Assembly (NCBI RefSeq): GCF_013315815.1
Contig: NZ_CP046051.1
Location: 620,001-684,000 of the forward strand
Source of the DNA: Caproicibacterium lactatifermentans
GTDB taxonomy: Bacteria > Bacillota > Clostridia > Oscillospirales > Acutalibacteraceae
Direction: 5' to 3'
Length of the DNA: 64,000 bases
Shown here: one piece after another, positions 37,206 through 46,329 of the stretch
Position numbering within the stretch: position 1 is the first letter of the stretch
Layout: every line of letters begins with the position of its first letter
Position numbers and translations under genes: made by a program
Notes under the pieces: generated by a model
What the model was told of the DNA's origin: nothing
Databases searched by the model: none
Seen by the model: only the letters and a program-made list of their open reading frames with translations

Positions 37206-37661
37206 ATGGAAAGTCGGTCGATTGTCGTATCAGGGGAGCCTATGGTATCACTTCTGAACCGGCTTCTGCAAAGCTGCGGCTTGACGGACCTGCAGGCAGT
37301 GCTGCCCGGCAAGGAGAAGAAAAAAGTGCTGCTGGTTGCGGACAGGGAGCCGATGCTGCGCTATGTAAGCGGGTTCCAGCGCTGTTTGGCATCGTATCCG
37401 CTGCGGGAGGACCCGCGTCTGCACAGTGTGCAGCTTTTTACATACTCACTGGAAAGCGACAGTGCGGACTACAATGCCCGCGGCCTGCACGTTACACCGC
37501 AGGGGTATACTGCTTTTGAAATCGTTGGTGTCGGATGCATTGGCCGTGTCCGGCTGAAGAGTCTCGCGGAAGGGGAAGAGGAGCGAATCCTTGCGGCTGT
37601 AGCTGCGGCGGTTGTCTGCGGTGCCCCGCTTGCCAAGGTTTTGAGCTGCCTGCAGGCATAA
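37206..37661 (+). CDS. Mur-ligase-like short protein (possible relic of murE/murF)
   Basis: The 151-residue product is not a recognised full enzyme. Residues about 75-145 resemble the middle domain of MurE: FTYSLESDSADYNARG, then GYTAFEIVGVGCIGRVRL and ILAAVAAAVVCGAPLAKVLSCL recall the TYGL..ADVRA, G..F...LPG..NV.NALAA and GVP...I stretches. The ATP loop and ligase C-terminal domain are absent. It lies exactly where murE-murF sit in most dcw clusters (between the SpoVD PBP and mraY). ATG 37206 has AAAGGAG 12 nt upstream. Confidence 0.55.
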   Translation: MESRSIVVSGEPMVSLLNRLLQSCGLTDLQAVLPGKEKKKVLLVADREPMLRYVSGFQRCLASYPLREDPRLHSVQLFTYSLESDSADYNARGLHVTPQGYTAFEIVGVGCIGRVRLKSLAEGEEERILAAVAAAVVCGAPLAKVLSCLQA

Positions 37662-37668
37662 AAAACGT

Positions 37669-37697
37669 TTGGTGCTTTTCCCGTTTTGTGGTATAAT
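37669..37697 (+). promoter_or_regulatory. Promoter ahead of mraY
   Basis: TTGGTG (37669-37674), 17-bp spacer, TATAAT (37692-37697). It would serve mraY-ftsW-murG-murA-ftsQ. Confidence 0.65.
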
Positions 37698-37776
37698 ACG
37701 AAGGTCAGACTGCGGCAGCTGTACAGGAGAGAAGCAGGGGGTGGTAGAAGCCTTCTGCGCGGAGGGTGAAAAAGAA

Positions 37777-38790
37777 ATGGACGTTTTAGCAATCGTTTTA
37801 GCGGCGGGCATTGCATTCGCAGTGACCGCTCTGTTGGGAAAGTGGCTGGTGCCCTTCCTGCATAAAATCAATTTTGGACAGACAATCCGCGAAGTAGGTC
37901 CCAAATGGCACCAAAAGAAAAACGGCACCCCTACCATGGGCGGTTTCATGTTTATTGTTGGTATTTTGGTAGCTTTGCTGGTCTGCCTGCCCATGACACT
38001 GGCCGGCAGCCGCAGCCTTGGCAGCAATATGCTTGGTACAAAGGTTATCGGCGGCTATTTGATGGCTTTGGGGTTTGGTGCTATTGGATTTATTGATGAT
38101 TATATTAAGGTCGTAAAAAAGCGCAATTTGGGGCTGACCGTTAAGCAGAAGCTGCTACTGCAGTTTATTGTTGCGGCAGCTTATCTGGCAGCCCTAAAGG
38201 TGGGCGGTGCTACCTCCGCTACCATGGTTCCATTTATCGGCCGTGTAGACATTGGCATTTGGTACTGGATTATTGCATTCCTCGGCATTGTAGCCATGGT
38301 GAATGCCGTGAACTTTACCGATGGCATTGACGGACTCAACGGTTCCGTCACATTCTTTGTGTCAGTATTTTTTATGATTATCGCAGGTATGCTGAAGTCC
38401 GCAGGTATGGGCGTGCTGTCCGCCGCGTGTGCGGGCGGCTGCCTCGGATTCCTCATCTGGAACTTTAATCCGGCGAAAGTCTTTATGGGGGATACCGGCT
38501 CCCTGTTCCTGGGAGGCATGGTGTGCGCTATGGCGTTTGGGCTGGACATTCCCATTCTGCTGCTGGTGATGGGTATTGTCTATCTCATTGAGATTTTGTC
38601 CGTTGTTCTGCAGGTTACCTATTTTAAGGCAACACACGGCAAGCGTCTGTTTAAAATGACGCCGATTCACCACAGCTGTGAAATGAGCGGCTGGAGTGAA
38701 GTGAAAATATGCGCTGTGTTCAGCACCATTACGGCATTGGCAGGACTGGTCTCCACTTTTCTAGCCATGAATGCCTACGGCATATGGTAA
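37777..38790 (+). CDS. mraY: Phospho-N-acetylmuramoyl-pentapeptide transferase MraY
   Basis: The 337-residue protein has about ten membrane helices and MraY motifs: KKNGTPTMGGFMF, IGFIDDYIKV, VNFTDGIDGLNGSVTF and KVFMGDTGSLFLGG, ending FKMTPIHHSCEMSGWSEVKI. It makes lipid I. ATG 37777 follows GGAGGGTG; the in-frame ORF start at 37669 overlaps the promoter and is not real. Confidence 0.97.
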   Translation: MDVLAIVLAAGIAFAVTALLGKWLVPFLHKINFGQTIREVGPKWHQKKNGTPTMGGFMFIVGILVALLVCLPMTLAGSRSLGSNMLGTKVIGGYLMALGFGAIGFIDDYIKVVKKRNLGLTVKQKLLLQFIVAAAYLAALKVGGATSATMVPFIGRVDIGIWYWIIAFLGIVAMVNAVNFTDGIDGLNGSVTFFVSVFFMIIAGMLKSAGMGVLSAACAGGCLGFLIWNFNPAKVFMGDTGSLFLGGMVCAMAFGLDIPILLLVMGIVYLIEILSVVLQVTYFKATHGKRLFKMTPIHHSCEMSGWSEVKICAVFSTITALAGLVSTFLAMNAYGIW

Positions 38791-38853
38791 AAGTACATTG
38801 ACGTATGAGAAAGAAGCTGTGGCCGCTTGTCCGGCCGGAAAGGAGAGATGAAT

Positions 38854-40179
38854 ATGGCAGCACCCAGAAGCAGACAGACAGCACACCGCAGACGTCCGTC
38901 TGCCAGGCAGAAGACAGCGCGCCGCCGTTCATCCGCTACAACAGCCACGGCATATGCAGACAGCACACCTGCGGCGCCACGTGCGCCGGTACAGGCATCG
39001 GCGTATGTTTCCCGCAGTAGGTGGAAAAGCAAACTGAAAATGCTGTCTGTGCGTTCCGGAATGGACCTTACCTTCTTCTTCCTGGTGCTGGTACTGGTTG
39101 CTTTTGGCCTTGTCATGGTCTTTTCGGCAAGCTATGCAAACTCCAGTTACCGTTACGGAACACCTTATCACTTCGTTATCAATCAGGCCATCTATGCAGT
39201 TATTGGAATGGTCATCATGGTCCTGCTCTCTTACTTCGATTATCATCACCTGCATAGGCTGGCTCTGCCCATCTATATCATCACGGCCCTGCTTTTGGGC
39301 ATAACGGTCGTCTTTAAGGGCAGTGCGCTGGTGCGTCCGACGAATGGTGCCTACCGCTGGATTACGATTGGTTCCTTTCAGTTTCAGCCCTCTGAAATTG
39401 CGAAGTTCGCGTTGATTTTGCTACTGGCGCATTTGCTATCCAACCGGGACGCTGACCTGCATGACAAGAGCGCAAAGCGTTTTCGCGCGCTGATTTATGT
39501 GGCGGCGATTGGGGTTATTTGTGCGTTGGTTGTGGCAGAAAAGCATATGTCCGCCACGATTATCCTGCTGCTGCTGGCAGCCATTATGCTGTTTGTCGGC
39601 GGTCTGCCGAAAAAGTGGTTTATTATTGGCGGCATTGTTGTTGTTGGCGCATTGCTGATTGTTGCAAACCTGCCGTATTATGCACACGTTTCCACGCGTA
39701 TGGAAGTGTGGAAAAATCCATGGAATCCGCAGCTTTCCTCTAATGATGCGTGGCAGACGCAGCAGTCCTTATATGCCATTGGTTCCGGACGGCTGCTTGG
39801 TTTGGGGCTTGGCAAAAGCCGGCAGAAGTATTTATACCTGCCAGAACCGCAAAACGACTTTATTTTTGCGATTGTCTGTGAGGAGCTGGGCTTTATTGGC
39901 GCGGTGCTGATTATCGTGCTGTTTGCACTGCTGGTGTGGCGCGGCGTGATGATTGCGCTGCGTGCAAAGGACCGGTTTGGCATGCTGCTGGGCATTGGCC
40001 TGATTATGCAGGTCGGACTGCAGGTAGTCCTGAATATTGCGGTTGTTACCAACACCATTCCGAACACCGGTGTCAGCCTGCCATTTTTCAGCGCGGGTGG
40101 TACGTCGCTGGTGATGCTGCTGGCACAGATGGGGCTGATTCTGTCTATTTCACGTACATCCAATATTGAAAAATCTTAG
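38854..40179 (+). CDS. ftsW: FtsW/SpoVE-type peptidoglycan glycosyltransferase
   Basis: The 441-residue SEDS protein has a basic disordered N-terminus (about 65 residues, Arg- and Ala-rich) and about ten membrane helices with RWITIGSFQFQPSEIAKFALI, AEKHMSATIILLLL, QPEN-like SRQKYLYLPEPQNDFIFAIVCEELGF and NTGVSLPFFSAGGTSL. ATG 38854 has AAGGAG 8 nt upstream. It polymerises lipid II, working with the class B PBP upstream. FtsW and the sporulation paralogue SpoVE cannot be told apart from sequence alone. Confidence 0.95.
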   Translation: MAAPRSRQTAHRRRPSARQKTARRRSSATTATAYADSTPAAPRAPVQASAYVSRSRWKSKLKMLSVRSGMDLTFFFLVLVLVAFGLVMVFSASYANSSYRYGTPYHFVINQAIYAVIGMVIMVLLSYFDYHHLHRLALPIYIITALLLGITVVFKGSALVRPTNGAYRWITIGSFQFQPSEIAKFALILLLAHLLSNRDADLHDKSAKRFRALIYVAAIGVICALVVAEKHMSATIILLLLAAIMLFVGGLPKKWFIIGGIVVVGALLIVANLPYYAHVSTRMEVWKNPWNPQLSSNDAWQTQQSLYAIGSGRLLGLGLGKSRQKYLYLPEPQNDFIFAIVCEELGFIGAVLIIVLFALLVWRGVMIALRAKDRFGMLLGIGLIMQVGLQVVLNIAVVTNTIPNTGVSLPFFSAGGTSLVMLLAQMGLILSISRTSNIEKS

Positions 40180-40262
40180 CGGCGGCCGTGGCGGCAAAGG
40201 CGTTTTTCTGCTTTTGCCGCTGTACTGTCTGCCGACTAAAAGGTTAAAGGAGCAATGTCTGT

Positions 40263-41393
40263 ATGAGAATACTGTTTGCCGGCGGCGGTACAGCAGGACA
40301 CATCAACCCGGCTTTGGCCATAGCCGGATATGTGAGAGAGCAGGAACCAGACGCACAGATTTTATATGTCGGCGCGAAGGGCGGCATGGAGGAGCGCCTG
40401 GTGCCGCAGGCCGGTTTTGCCTTTCAAAGCATCGTGATTTCCGGTTTTCAGCGCAAGGTGACTTTGCAGAACATTGGGCGCAACTTGAAAACAGTGGTGC
40501 ACCTGTTTTCCTCCACAGCCGAGTCCAAAAAAATCATACAGAAATTCCAGCCGGATATCTGTGTCGGCACAGGCGGGTATGTGTCCGGTCCGGTCATTCG
40601 GGAAGCGCTGAAGCTGCATATTCCAGCGGTCATTCACGAGCAGAACGCCTTTCCGGGTGTTACGAATAAAGCGCTTAGTAAAAATGCTGACCGCGTTATG
40701 CTGGCCAATGCGGATGCACAGAAGTACATGGCGAAGAACGCGCGCTTTGTTCTGACCGGAAACCCGGTACGCATGGAGGTTATCCGCGCGGACCGCACAG
40801 CCGCCCGCCGCACCCTGCACTTGGACAGCCGCCCGCTGATTCTTTCGTTCGGTGGCAGCCTTGGTGCCCGCAAAGTGAACGAGGCAGTGCTGGACCTGAT
40901 AACAGAATCGGCGAAAACGGACCGCTTTCAGCACATTCACGCTTACGGTCAGTACGGCGGCTGGTTCCCACAGAAGCTGGAGGAACGCGGCGTGCATTTG
41001 GCCGACCACCCGAATTTCGATATTCGTCCATACATAGACAATATGCCGGAATGTCTGGCGGCGGCGGATTTGGTTATCTGCCGGGCCGGTGCCATCACGC
41101 TGAGTGAACTGCAGGCAAAAGGCCGTGCCGCCATTATTATTCCCAGCCCCAATGTTGCGGAGAACCACCAGTACTATAATGCCATGAGCATGGTTAACCG
41201 CGGCGCGGGCGTCATTTTGGAAGAAAAGGACCTGACCGGCGCCGCACTGGTGCAGAAAGTCCGCACTCTTTTTGAGAAGCCGGATACCATCCCTGCTTTG
41301 GCAGTCAATGCGCGAAAAATGGCGATTTTAGACACAAACGCGCGCATTTATGCGATTCTGCAGGAAGTTTTGAAAGAGCGCAAAATGCGGTAA
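40263..41393 (+). CDS. murG: UDP-GlcNAc:lipid I N-acetylglucosaminyltransferase MurG
   Basis: The 376-residue protein begins RILFAGGGTAGHINPALAIA (G-loop), has GFQRKVTLQNIGRNLKTV, VGTGGYVSGP, HEQNAFPGVTNK, LSFGGSLGA and the donor-site RAGAITLSELQAKGRAAIIIP. It makes lipid II from lipid I. ATG 40263 follows AAAGGAGCAAT. Confidence 0.97.
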   Translation: MRILFAGGGTAGHINPALAIAGYVREQEPDAQILYVGAKGGMEERLVPQAGFAFQSIVISGFQRKVTLQNIGRNLKTVVHLFSSTAESKKIIQKFQPDICVGTGGYVSGPVIREALKLHIPAVIHEQNAFPGVTNKALSKNADRVMLANADAQKYMAKNARFVLTGNPVRMEVIRADRTAARRTLHLDSRPLILSFGGSLGARKVNEAVLDLITESAKTDRFQHIHAYGQYGGWFPQKLEERGVHLADHPNFDIRPYIDNMPECLAAADLVICRAGAITLSELQAKGRAAIIIPSPNVAENHQYYNAMSMVNRGAGVILEEKDLTGAALVQKVRTLFEKPDTIPALAVNARKMAILDTNARIYAILQEVLKERKMR

Positions 41394-41463
41394 CAGAAAT
41401 TTCTTCGTACCAAATAAGCAGTGCCCTGCATAGTATGGCAAAGATTATGTGGGGGTGTTGTTA

Positions 41464-42732
41464 ATGTCAAAATTACGCATCAGCGGCCCGTGCCGTCTGC
41501 ATGGGGAGGTGCAGGTGCACGGTGCGAAAAACAGCGCTCTGCCCCTGCTGGCGGCCTCTCTGTTGTGCACACAGCCGTGTTTGCTGCGGAACTGTCCGCA
41601 TCTTTCGGATGTAGATACTGCGATTACGATTCTGCGACGGCTTGGCTGCCGGGTATCAGCGGAAGGGGACGCGGTTTCCGTGGATGCACGTACCATGTCG
41701 TCCTGCACAATCCCAGATGCCCTGATGAGAGAAATGCGCTCCTCTATTATTTTCTTGGGGGCAATCATTGGGCGTATGGGGGAGGCTTCCCTCAGTTTCC
41801 CCGGCGGGTGCGAGCTGGGGCCGCGTCCCATCGACCTGCACCTGCAGGCGCTGCGGCGGCTGGGGGTGCAGATAACGGAAGACCATGGCAGGCTTCTCTG
41901 TACGGCGCCGAATGGGCTGCAGGGGGCACAGATTACGCTTTCCTTCCCAAGCGTCGGAGCAACCGAAAATGTGCTGATTGCCGCCGCAACGGCAAAAGGA
42001 ACAACGGTACTGGAAAATGCGGCACACGAGCCGGAAATTGAAGATTTAGCGGGCTTCCTAAATGCCTGCGGCGCGCGGATTGCAGGGGCAGGCACCAGTA
42101 CAGTTACCATTGAAGGGGTACAGCGCCTTTCCGGCTGCGCTTATCGGGTGATACCGGACCGTATTGCCGCGGCAACTTATCTGGCGGCAGCGGCGGCTAC
42201 AGGCAGCAAGCTGACGCTGCGCGGCGTGGTTGTACGTCATCTGGTTCCAGTGCTGCCGGCTTTTGAAGAAGCTGGCTGCCGCTTGACGGCAACCGGTGAC
42301 ACACTGACACTGGCACCGCCAAAAGTGTTGCAGCGTGTACGCTGCATTCGCACCATGCCGTACCCCGGTTTTCCAACGGATGCGCAGGCACCACTTATGG
42401 CAATGACTACTGTGGCACAGGGAACCAGCGTCTTTATAGAAAATATCTTTGAGGAACGTTATAAGCATGTAGGCGAACTGCTGCGCATGGGAGCCAATAT
42501 CCATGTAAATGGCCGTGTAGCAGTGGTGGAAGGGGTGCCGTCTCTTTCCGGCGCACCGGTGGAGGCAGCGGACCTGCGCGGGGGTGCAGCACTGGTCATT
42601 GCCGGGCTGGCTGCACAGGGAACAACCATCCTTTCGGGTGTTCATCATATCGACCGGGGCTATGAGGGCATTGAGCAGATACTGCGGGCGCTCGGCGCGG
42701 AAATTGAGCGGATTCCGGAGACGGAGGACTGA
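41464..42732 (+). CDS. murA: UDP-N-acetylglucosamine 1-carboxyvinyltransferase MurA
   Basis: The 422-residue protein has GAKNSALPLLAASLL, PGGCELGPRPIDLHL (catalytic Cys about residue 117) and the FPTDAQAP motif with FIENIFEERYKHVGELLRMGA. It transfers enolpyruvate to UDP-GlcNAc, the first committed step of peptidoglycan synthesis. ATG 41464 follows GGGGGTG. Placing murA after murG is common in clostridial dcw clusters. Confidence 0.96.
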   Translation: MSKLRISGPCRLHGEVQVHGAKNSALPLLAASLLCTQPCLLRNCPHLSDVDTAITILRRLGCRVSAEGDAVSVDARTMSSCTIPDALMREMRSSIIFLGAIIGRMGEASLSFPGGCELGPRPIDLHLQALRRLGVQITEDHGRLLCTAPNGLQGAQITLSFPSVGATENVLIAAATAKGTTVLENAAHEPEIEDLAGFLNACGARIAGAGTSTVTIEGVQRLSGCAYRVIPDRIAAATYLAAAAATGSKLTLRGVVVRHLVPVLPAFEEAGCRLTATGDTLTLAPPKVLQRVRCIRTMPYPGFPTDAQAPLMAMTTVAQGTSVFIENIFEERYKHVGELLRMGANIHVNGRVAVVEGVPSLSGAPVEAADLRGGAALVIAGLAAQGTTILSGVHHIDRGYEGIEQILRALGAEIERIPETED

Positions 42733-42736
42733 GAAA

Positions 42737-43693
42737 ATGGCAAATGACGTGAATAACAGAGGAAGACCCTGCAGACATATGTCTGCAGGACAGCGGCAGC
42801 GCGCTTACAACCGAATGCGCCACCGCAAGCGCATGAAAGTACTGTTTTACATTATTGCGTTTCTGGCGGTCATTGTAACCGCCGTCATTTTGTGCTTTGT
42901 GTTTGTTTTCCGTATCCAAAGCGTTGTGGTAGATGGAAAATCCCGTTATCCCACCGGTCAGATTATGTCTGTCAGCGGGGTAAAAAAGGGGCAGAACCTT
43001 TTTTCCGTGGACACTTCGTCGGCCGCTAAGAAAGTAGGAAGTGCCTGCCCCTATTTGACAGAGGTAAGCGTCAACCGGCGGCTGCCGTGCAAGGTAGTCA
43101 TCAGCGTAAAAGAGGGGACACCCTCCGGTGCGGTACAGTGGAACGGCAAATATATCATGATGGACCATACTGGGCGGGTGATGGAGGTCCTTTCTTCTAA
43201 ACCTTCCAGTGTGCCGGTCGTGAAAGGGCTGGAAATCAATTCGGCACAAGTTGGCGGTTCAGCTGTATTTAAGGACAGCCAGAAAAGCGGCCTGTATCAG
43301 CAGGTGGCAAAGGCAATTTCTGACAACAGTTTTGCCAATGTCACCGTCATTGATGTATCAGATATGTATGACCTCAGTGTAACCTGCCGCACAACGACAG
43401 GAAAGAGTTTACAGATAAAGCTGGGCAATTCCACTTATCTGGGAAAGAAATTCCGTTTTGCGAAAGCAACGATGGCACAGCACCTTTCGGGTGAAGCGGG
43501 CGTTTTCAACGTTTCTTCTGTTAGCAAAGAGAAATCCATTACATGGTTTACGCCAGCATCTGTTGCCTCATCGGCATCAGCTGCATCGTCGGCCTCCTCT
43601 TCGTCGGCTTCGTCCAAAAGTACGTCTAGCAAGGAAAACTCATCCAGCGTTTCAAAAAGTGAGGGTGAAGACTCCTCAGGCAGCGGGGAATAG
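42737..43693 (+). CDS. ftsQ: FtsQ/DivIB-type cell division protein
   Basis: The 318-residue protein has a basic N-terminus (about 38 residues), a membrane helix (about 39-60, VLFYIIAFLAVIVTAVILCFVFVF), a POTRA domain (FRIQSVVVDGKSRYPTGQIMS, GQNLFSVD) and a beta domain with YLTEVSVNRRLPCKVVISVKE and YIMMDHTGRVME. A Ser-rich tail of about 45 residues ends the protein. ATG 42737 follows ACGGAGGA, 4 bp after murA. Confidence 0.92.
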   Translation: MANDVNNRGRPCRHMSAGQRQRAYNRMRHRKRMKVLFYIIAFLAVIVTAVILCFVFVFRIQSVVVDGKSRYPTGQIMSVSGVKKGQNLFSVDTSSAAKKVGSACPYLTEVSVNRRLPCKVVISVKEGTPSGAVQWNGKYIMMDHTGRVMEVLSSKPSSVPVVKGLEINSAQVGGSAVFKDSQKSGLYQQVAKAISDNSFANVTVIDVSDMYDLSVTCRTTTGKSLQIKLGNSTYLGKKFRFAKATMAQHLSGEAGVFNVSSVSKEKSITWFTPASVASSASAASSASSSSASSKSTSSKENSSSVSKSEGEDSSGSGE

Positions 43694-43744
43694 GCTTTTT
43701 TTCGTACAGCTTTTGTGAAAAGCTGATGAAAGCAAAAAAAATCA

Positions 43745-43773
43745 TTGAAATTATGCGCAAAACGTGATAAATT
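43745..43773 (+). promoter_or_regulatory. Promoter of ftsZ
   Basis: TTGAAA (43745-43750), 17-bp spacer, TAAATT (43768-43773). Confidence 0.6.
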
Positions 43774-43865
43774 AGTTCTATGATTGTATGGTAGAAGCAA
43801 TATGATAAAATGACAGAATTCGTGCGGCGCTTGCTGCAGGATGATCAATAAGGAGGAACCGGCAA

Positions 43866-45056
43866 ATGCCTTTTGAAATTGACAACGACTTCGAAAACAT
43901 CGTTCAGATAAAAGTGGTCGGCGTCGGCGGCGGCGGCGGAAACGCCATTGACCGCATGGTTACCATGGGAGTACAGGGAGTAGAGTTTATCAGTGTTAAC
44001 ACCGATAAACAAGCCCTGTTCCGTTCCAAAGCAACCCAGAAGATTCAGATTGGTGAAAAGGTAACACACGGCAAAGGCGCCGGCAGCAACCCGGAAATGG
44101 GTGGTAAAGCTGCAGACGAGAGCCGCGAAGCAATTACAGAAGCGGTGCGCGGCAGTGACATGGTCTTTATTACTGCAGGTATGGGCGGCGGCACCGGCAC
44201 TGGTGTAGCCCCAGTTGTGGCAGAGATTGCCCGCGACCTCGGCATTTTGACCGTCGGCATTGTGACAAAGCCGTTTGCCTTTGAGGGCAAGCGCCGTATG
44301 CAGCAGGCCGAAGAGGGCATTGCACAGCTGCGCGAGCACGTGGATTCCCTGGTCGTTATCCCCAACGAGCGCTTAAAACTGGTTTCGGAACAGCGCATTA
44401 CGCTGCTGAACGCGTTCTCCGTTGCAGATGATGTGCTGCGGCAGGGCGTGCAGAGTATTTCTGACCTGATTAAGCTGCCTGGCCTGGTCAACTTGGACTT
44501 CGCCGATGTGACCGCCGTTATGAAGGACGCCGGCTACGCACACATGGGCGTCGGCCGTGCTTCCGGCAAGGACAAAGCCGAAACAGCCGCCAACATGGCT
44601 ATTTCCAGCCCATTGCTGGAAACCAGCATTGCCGGGGCAAAGGGTGTTATTATCAATATCACTTCTTCTCCTGACATTGGCTTGGATGAAATTGAAACCG
44701 CTTCTTCTATGATTAGCGAACAGGCGAGCGATGATGCAAACATCATTTGGGGCGCCGCGTTCGATGAGAACATGGACGATGAGATGAGCGTTACGGTTAT
44801 CGCCACTGGCTTTGAAACCAGCGGCGGTGAGGAATCACTGGCAGATGACGGCAGCAAGGCTTCCGATGCAGATGCAGACATCAACATTCTGAACGGTTCC
44901 TTTGGCGGCAGCAAGTCTATGGCACATAACGGACCGGCAAAGAAACAGCAGGCACCAGCTGCTGCACCTACGCTCAAGAAGGAAGTAAAGTCTACGCTGG
45001 ACGATGACGACGAGGGTTTTGTGGATATTATGTCCATCTTTAACCGCAATAAATAA
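43866..45056 (+). CDS. ftsZ: Cell division GTPase FtsZ
   Basis: The 396-residue protein has the tubulin signature [10 protein letters not shown] (about residue 107), [12 protein letters not shown] and NADKQAL-like [11 protein letters not shown] near the N-terminus, the [15 protein letters not shown] stretch (T7-type loop [11 protein letters not shown]) and a C-terminal linker ending in the conserved [14 protein letters not shown] peptide. It forms the division ring. ATG follows GGAGGAACC. Confidence 0.98.
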   Translation: MPFEIDNDFENIVQIKVVGVGGGGGNAIDRMVTMGVQGVEFISVNTDKQALFRSKATQKIQIGEKVTHGKGAGSNPEMGGKAADESREAITEAVRGSDMVFITAGMGGGTGTGVAPVVAEIARDLGILTVGIVTKPFAFEGKRRMQQAEEGIAQLREHVDSLVVIPNERLKLVSEQRITLLNAFSVADDVLRQGVQSISDLIKLPGLVNLDFADVTAVMKDAGYAHMGVGRASGKDKAETAANMAISSPLLETSIAGAKGVIINITSSPDIGLDEIETASSMISEQASDDANIIWGAAFDENMDDEMSVTVIATGFETSGGEESLADDGSKASDADADINILNGSFGGSKSMAHNGPAKKQQAPAAAPTLKKEVKSTLDDDDEGFVDIMSIFNRNK

Positions 45057-45072
45057 AACAAAGAAGTATTTT

Positions 45073-45119
45073 AAAGGGCTGGAGCCTCCGTGCGAAAGAC
45101 GCGGAGCTGGCCCTTTTCT
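45073..45119 (+). terminator. Intrinsic terminator of ftsZ
   Basis: AGGGC/GCCCT and CTCCG/CGGAG form a bulged stem that ends in TTTT, 17 bp after the ftsZ stop. Confidence 0.7.
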
Positions 45120-45218
45120 GTTTTCATTAGGAAAAACGCAGGAGAATGAGATTTAGCGCCTCCGATTGCGTCCGGCAATGAAATACCGGAGAATCCCTTG
45201 CCTGTTCCGGCGTATTGC

Positions 45219-45247
45219 TTGTAAACTATTTTGTTTGCTGGTATAAT
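45219..45247 (+). promoter_or_regulatory. Promoter of corA and its leader ORF
   Basis: TTGTAA (45219-45224), 17-bp spacer, TATAAT (45242-45247). The predicted 5' leader is about 107 nt. Confidence 0.7.
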
Positions 45248-45283
45248 GAAAAATAGTTCAATACAAGGTAGGAGGTGGCACTG

Positions 45284-45433
45284 GTGAAACCGGACCCGTT
45301 TCAGGACCCGCCGAACGCCCGTCGGGCGTATCCAGAGAAAACAGGAGATGTAAAATTGCCATGCTGTCTTTTTACAAAACGGTTGGCGACCAGATGCAGC
45401 AGCTTCCTGCCAGTGAGATGGGCTGCTGGATAA
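45284..45433 (+). CDS. Acidic/proline-rich leader ORF overlapping corA (MgtL/CorL-like candidate)
   Basis: The 49-codon ORF begins GTG with a strong SD (AGGAGGT, 45270-45276) 7 nt upstream, stronger than that of corA. Its first residues are MKPDPFQDPP followed by NARRAYPEK, with five Pro and two Asp in the first ten codons. It extends 73 nt into corA in another frame and ends in TAA. Salmonella mgtL and corL leaders have acidic/proline-rich starts (MgtL begins MEPDPTPLP) that destabilise ribosomes at low magnesium. The resemblance is in composition and position; function here is inference. A start-stop ATGTAA lies just after the corA SD. Confidence 0.5.
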   Translation: MKPDPFQDPPNARRAYPEKTGDVKLPCCLFTKRLATRCSSFLPVRWAAG

Positions 45434-46287
45434 ACTGCATAGACCCGCAGGACGAAGAGGTATCTGCCCTTATTCGGAACTATTCTGTGGAGCCGGACTT
45501 TTTCCGTGCTGCAATGGACGAAGAGGAAAGTCCACGTATTGATAAAGAAGATAACAATACCTTGATTATTGTGGATATTCCGGTCGTAGAAAGCACGGAA
45601 AACGAGAAGCTCTTTTATTCAACACGCCCACTGGGCATTATTATTACAGAGAAGAATGTGATTACCGTCAGCCTGCAGCCTAACCCGGTGTTGGATGAGT
45701 TTACAGACGGCGCGGTGCGGAATGTACAGACGAACTTAAAGACCCGGTTTGTCCTGCAGCTGATGCTGCGCATTGCGACAAGATTTCTGCTGTACTTGAA
45801 ACAGATTGAGCGTATCAGCGATACCATGGAAAAAGAACTGCGCCGCTCGATGAAAAACAACGAACTGGTACAGTTGCTGGATATTGAAAAATCACTGGTG
45901 TACTTTTCTTCTTCTCTCAAACAGAATGAAATTACTATGGAAAAAATCATGCGTGGGCGTGCAATTAAGCTGTACGACGAGGACCAGGACCTGCTGGAAG
46001 ATGTACTGATAGAAGTTCGGCAGGCTATTGATATGTCGAATATTTATATGAATATTCTTTCCGGAACAATGGACGCTTTTGCTTCTATCATCAATAACAA
46101 TCTGAACAATGTGATGAAAGTGCTGGCCTCCATTACATTGATTTTTTCCCTGCCAACGGTTATTTCGGGCATTTACGGCATGAACGTTTCCGGCCTGCCG
46201 TTGCCGCAGTTTTGGTTTCCTATGGTGCTGACAGGTGTCAGTATGGTGATTGCAGCAATTATTTTGAAGAAGAAAAGAATGATGTAA
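45361..46287 (+). CDS. corA: CorA family magnesium transporter
   Basis: The 308-residue protein starts MLSFYKTVGDQ, has GCWINCIDPQDEE, LLRIATRFLLYLKQIERIS and the universal CorA signature YGMNV between two C-terminal helices (GIYGMNVSGLPLPQFW). It forms a pentameric Mg2+ channel. Only a distant SD (ACAGGAG, 14 nt upstream) precedes ATG 45361, and a leader ORF overlaps the start. The Mg2+ M-box riboswitch was looked for in the leader and not seen. Confidence 0.94.
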   Translation: MLSFYKTVGDQMQQLPASEMGCWINCIDPQDEEVSALIRNYSVEPDFFRAAMDEEESPRIDKEDNNTLIIVDIPVVESTENEKLFYSTRPLGIIITEKNVITVSLQPNPVLDEFTDGAVRNVQTNLKTRFVLQLMLRIATRFLLYLKQIERISDTMEKELRRSMKNNELVQLLDIEKSLVYFSSSLKQNEITMEKIMRGRAIKLYDEDQDLLEDVLIEVRQAIDMSNIYMNILSGTMDAFASIINNNLNNVMKVLASITLIFSLPTVISGIYGMNVSGLPLPQFWFPMVLTGVSMVIAAIILKKKRMM

Positions 46288-46329
46288 AAGCGTTTCTGCC
46301 GACGGCGGAATGCGCGGGAGGTGCCTGCT

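Noticed and set aside
45120..45360. M-box (Mg2+) riboswitch upstream of corA
   Set aside because: The conserved M-box core was not seen; the leader has a strong SD and an overlapping ORF instead.
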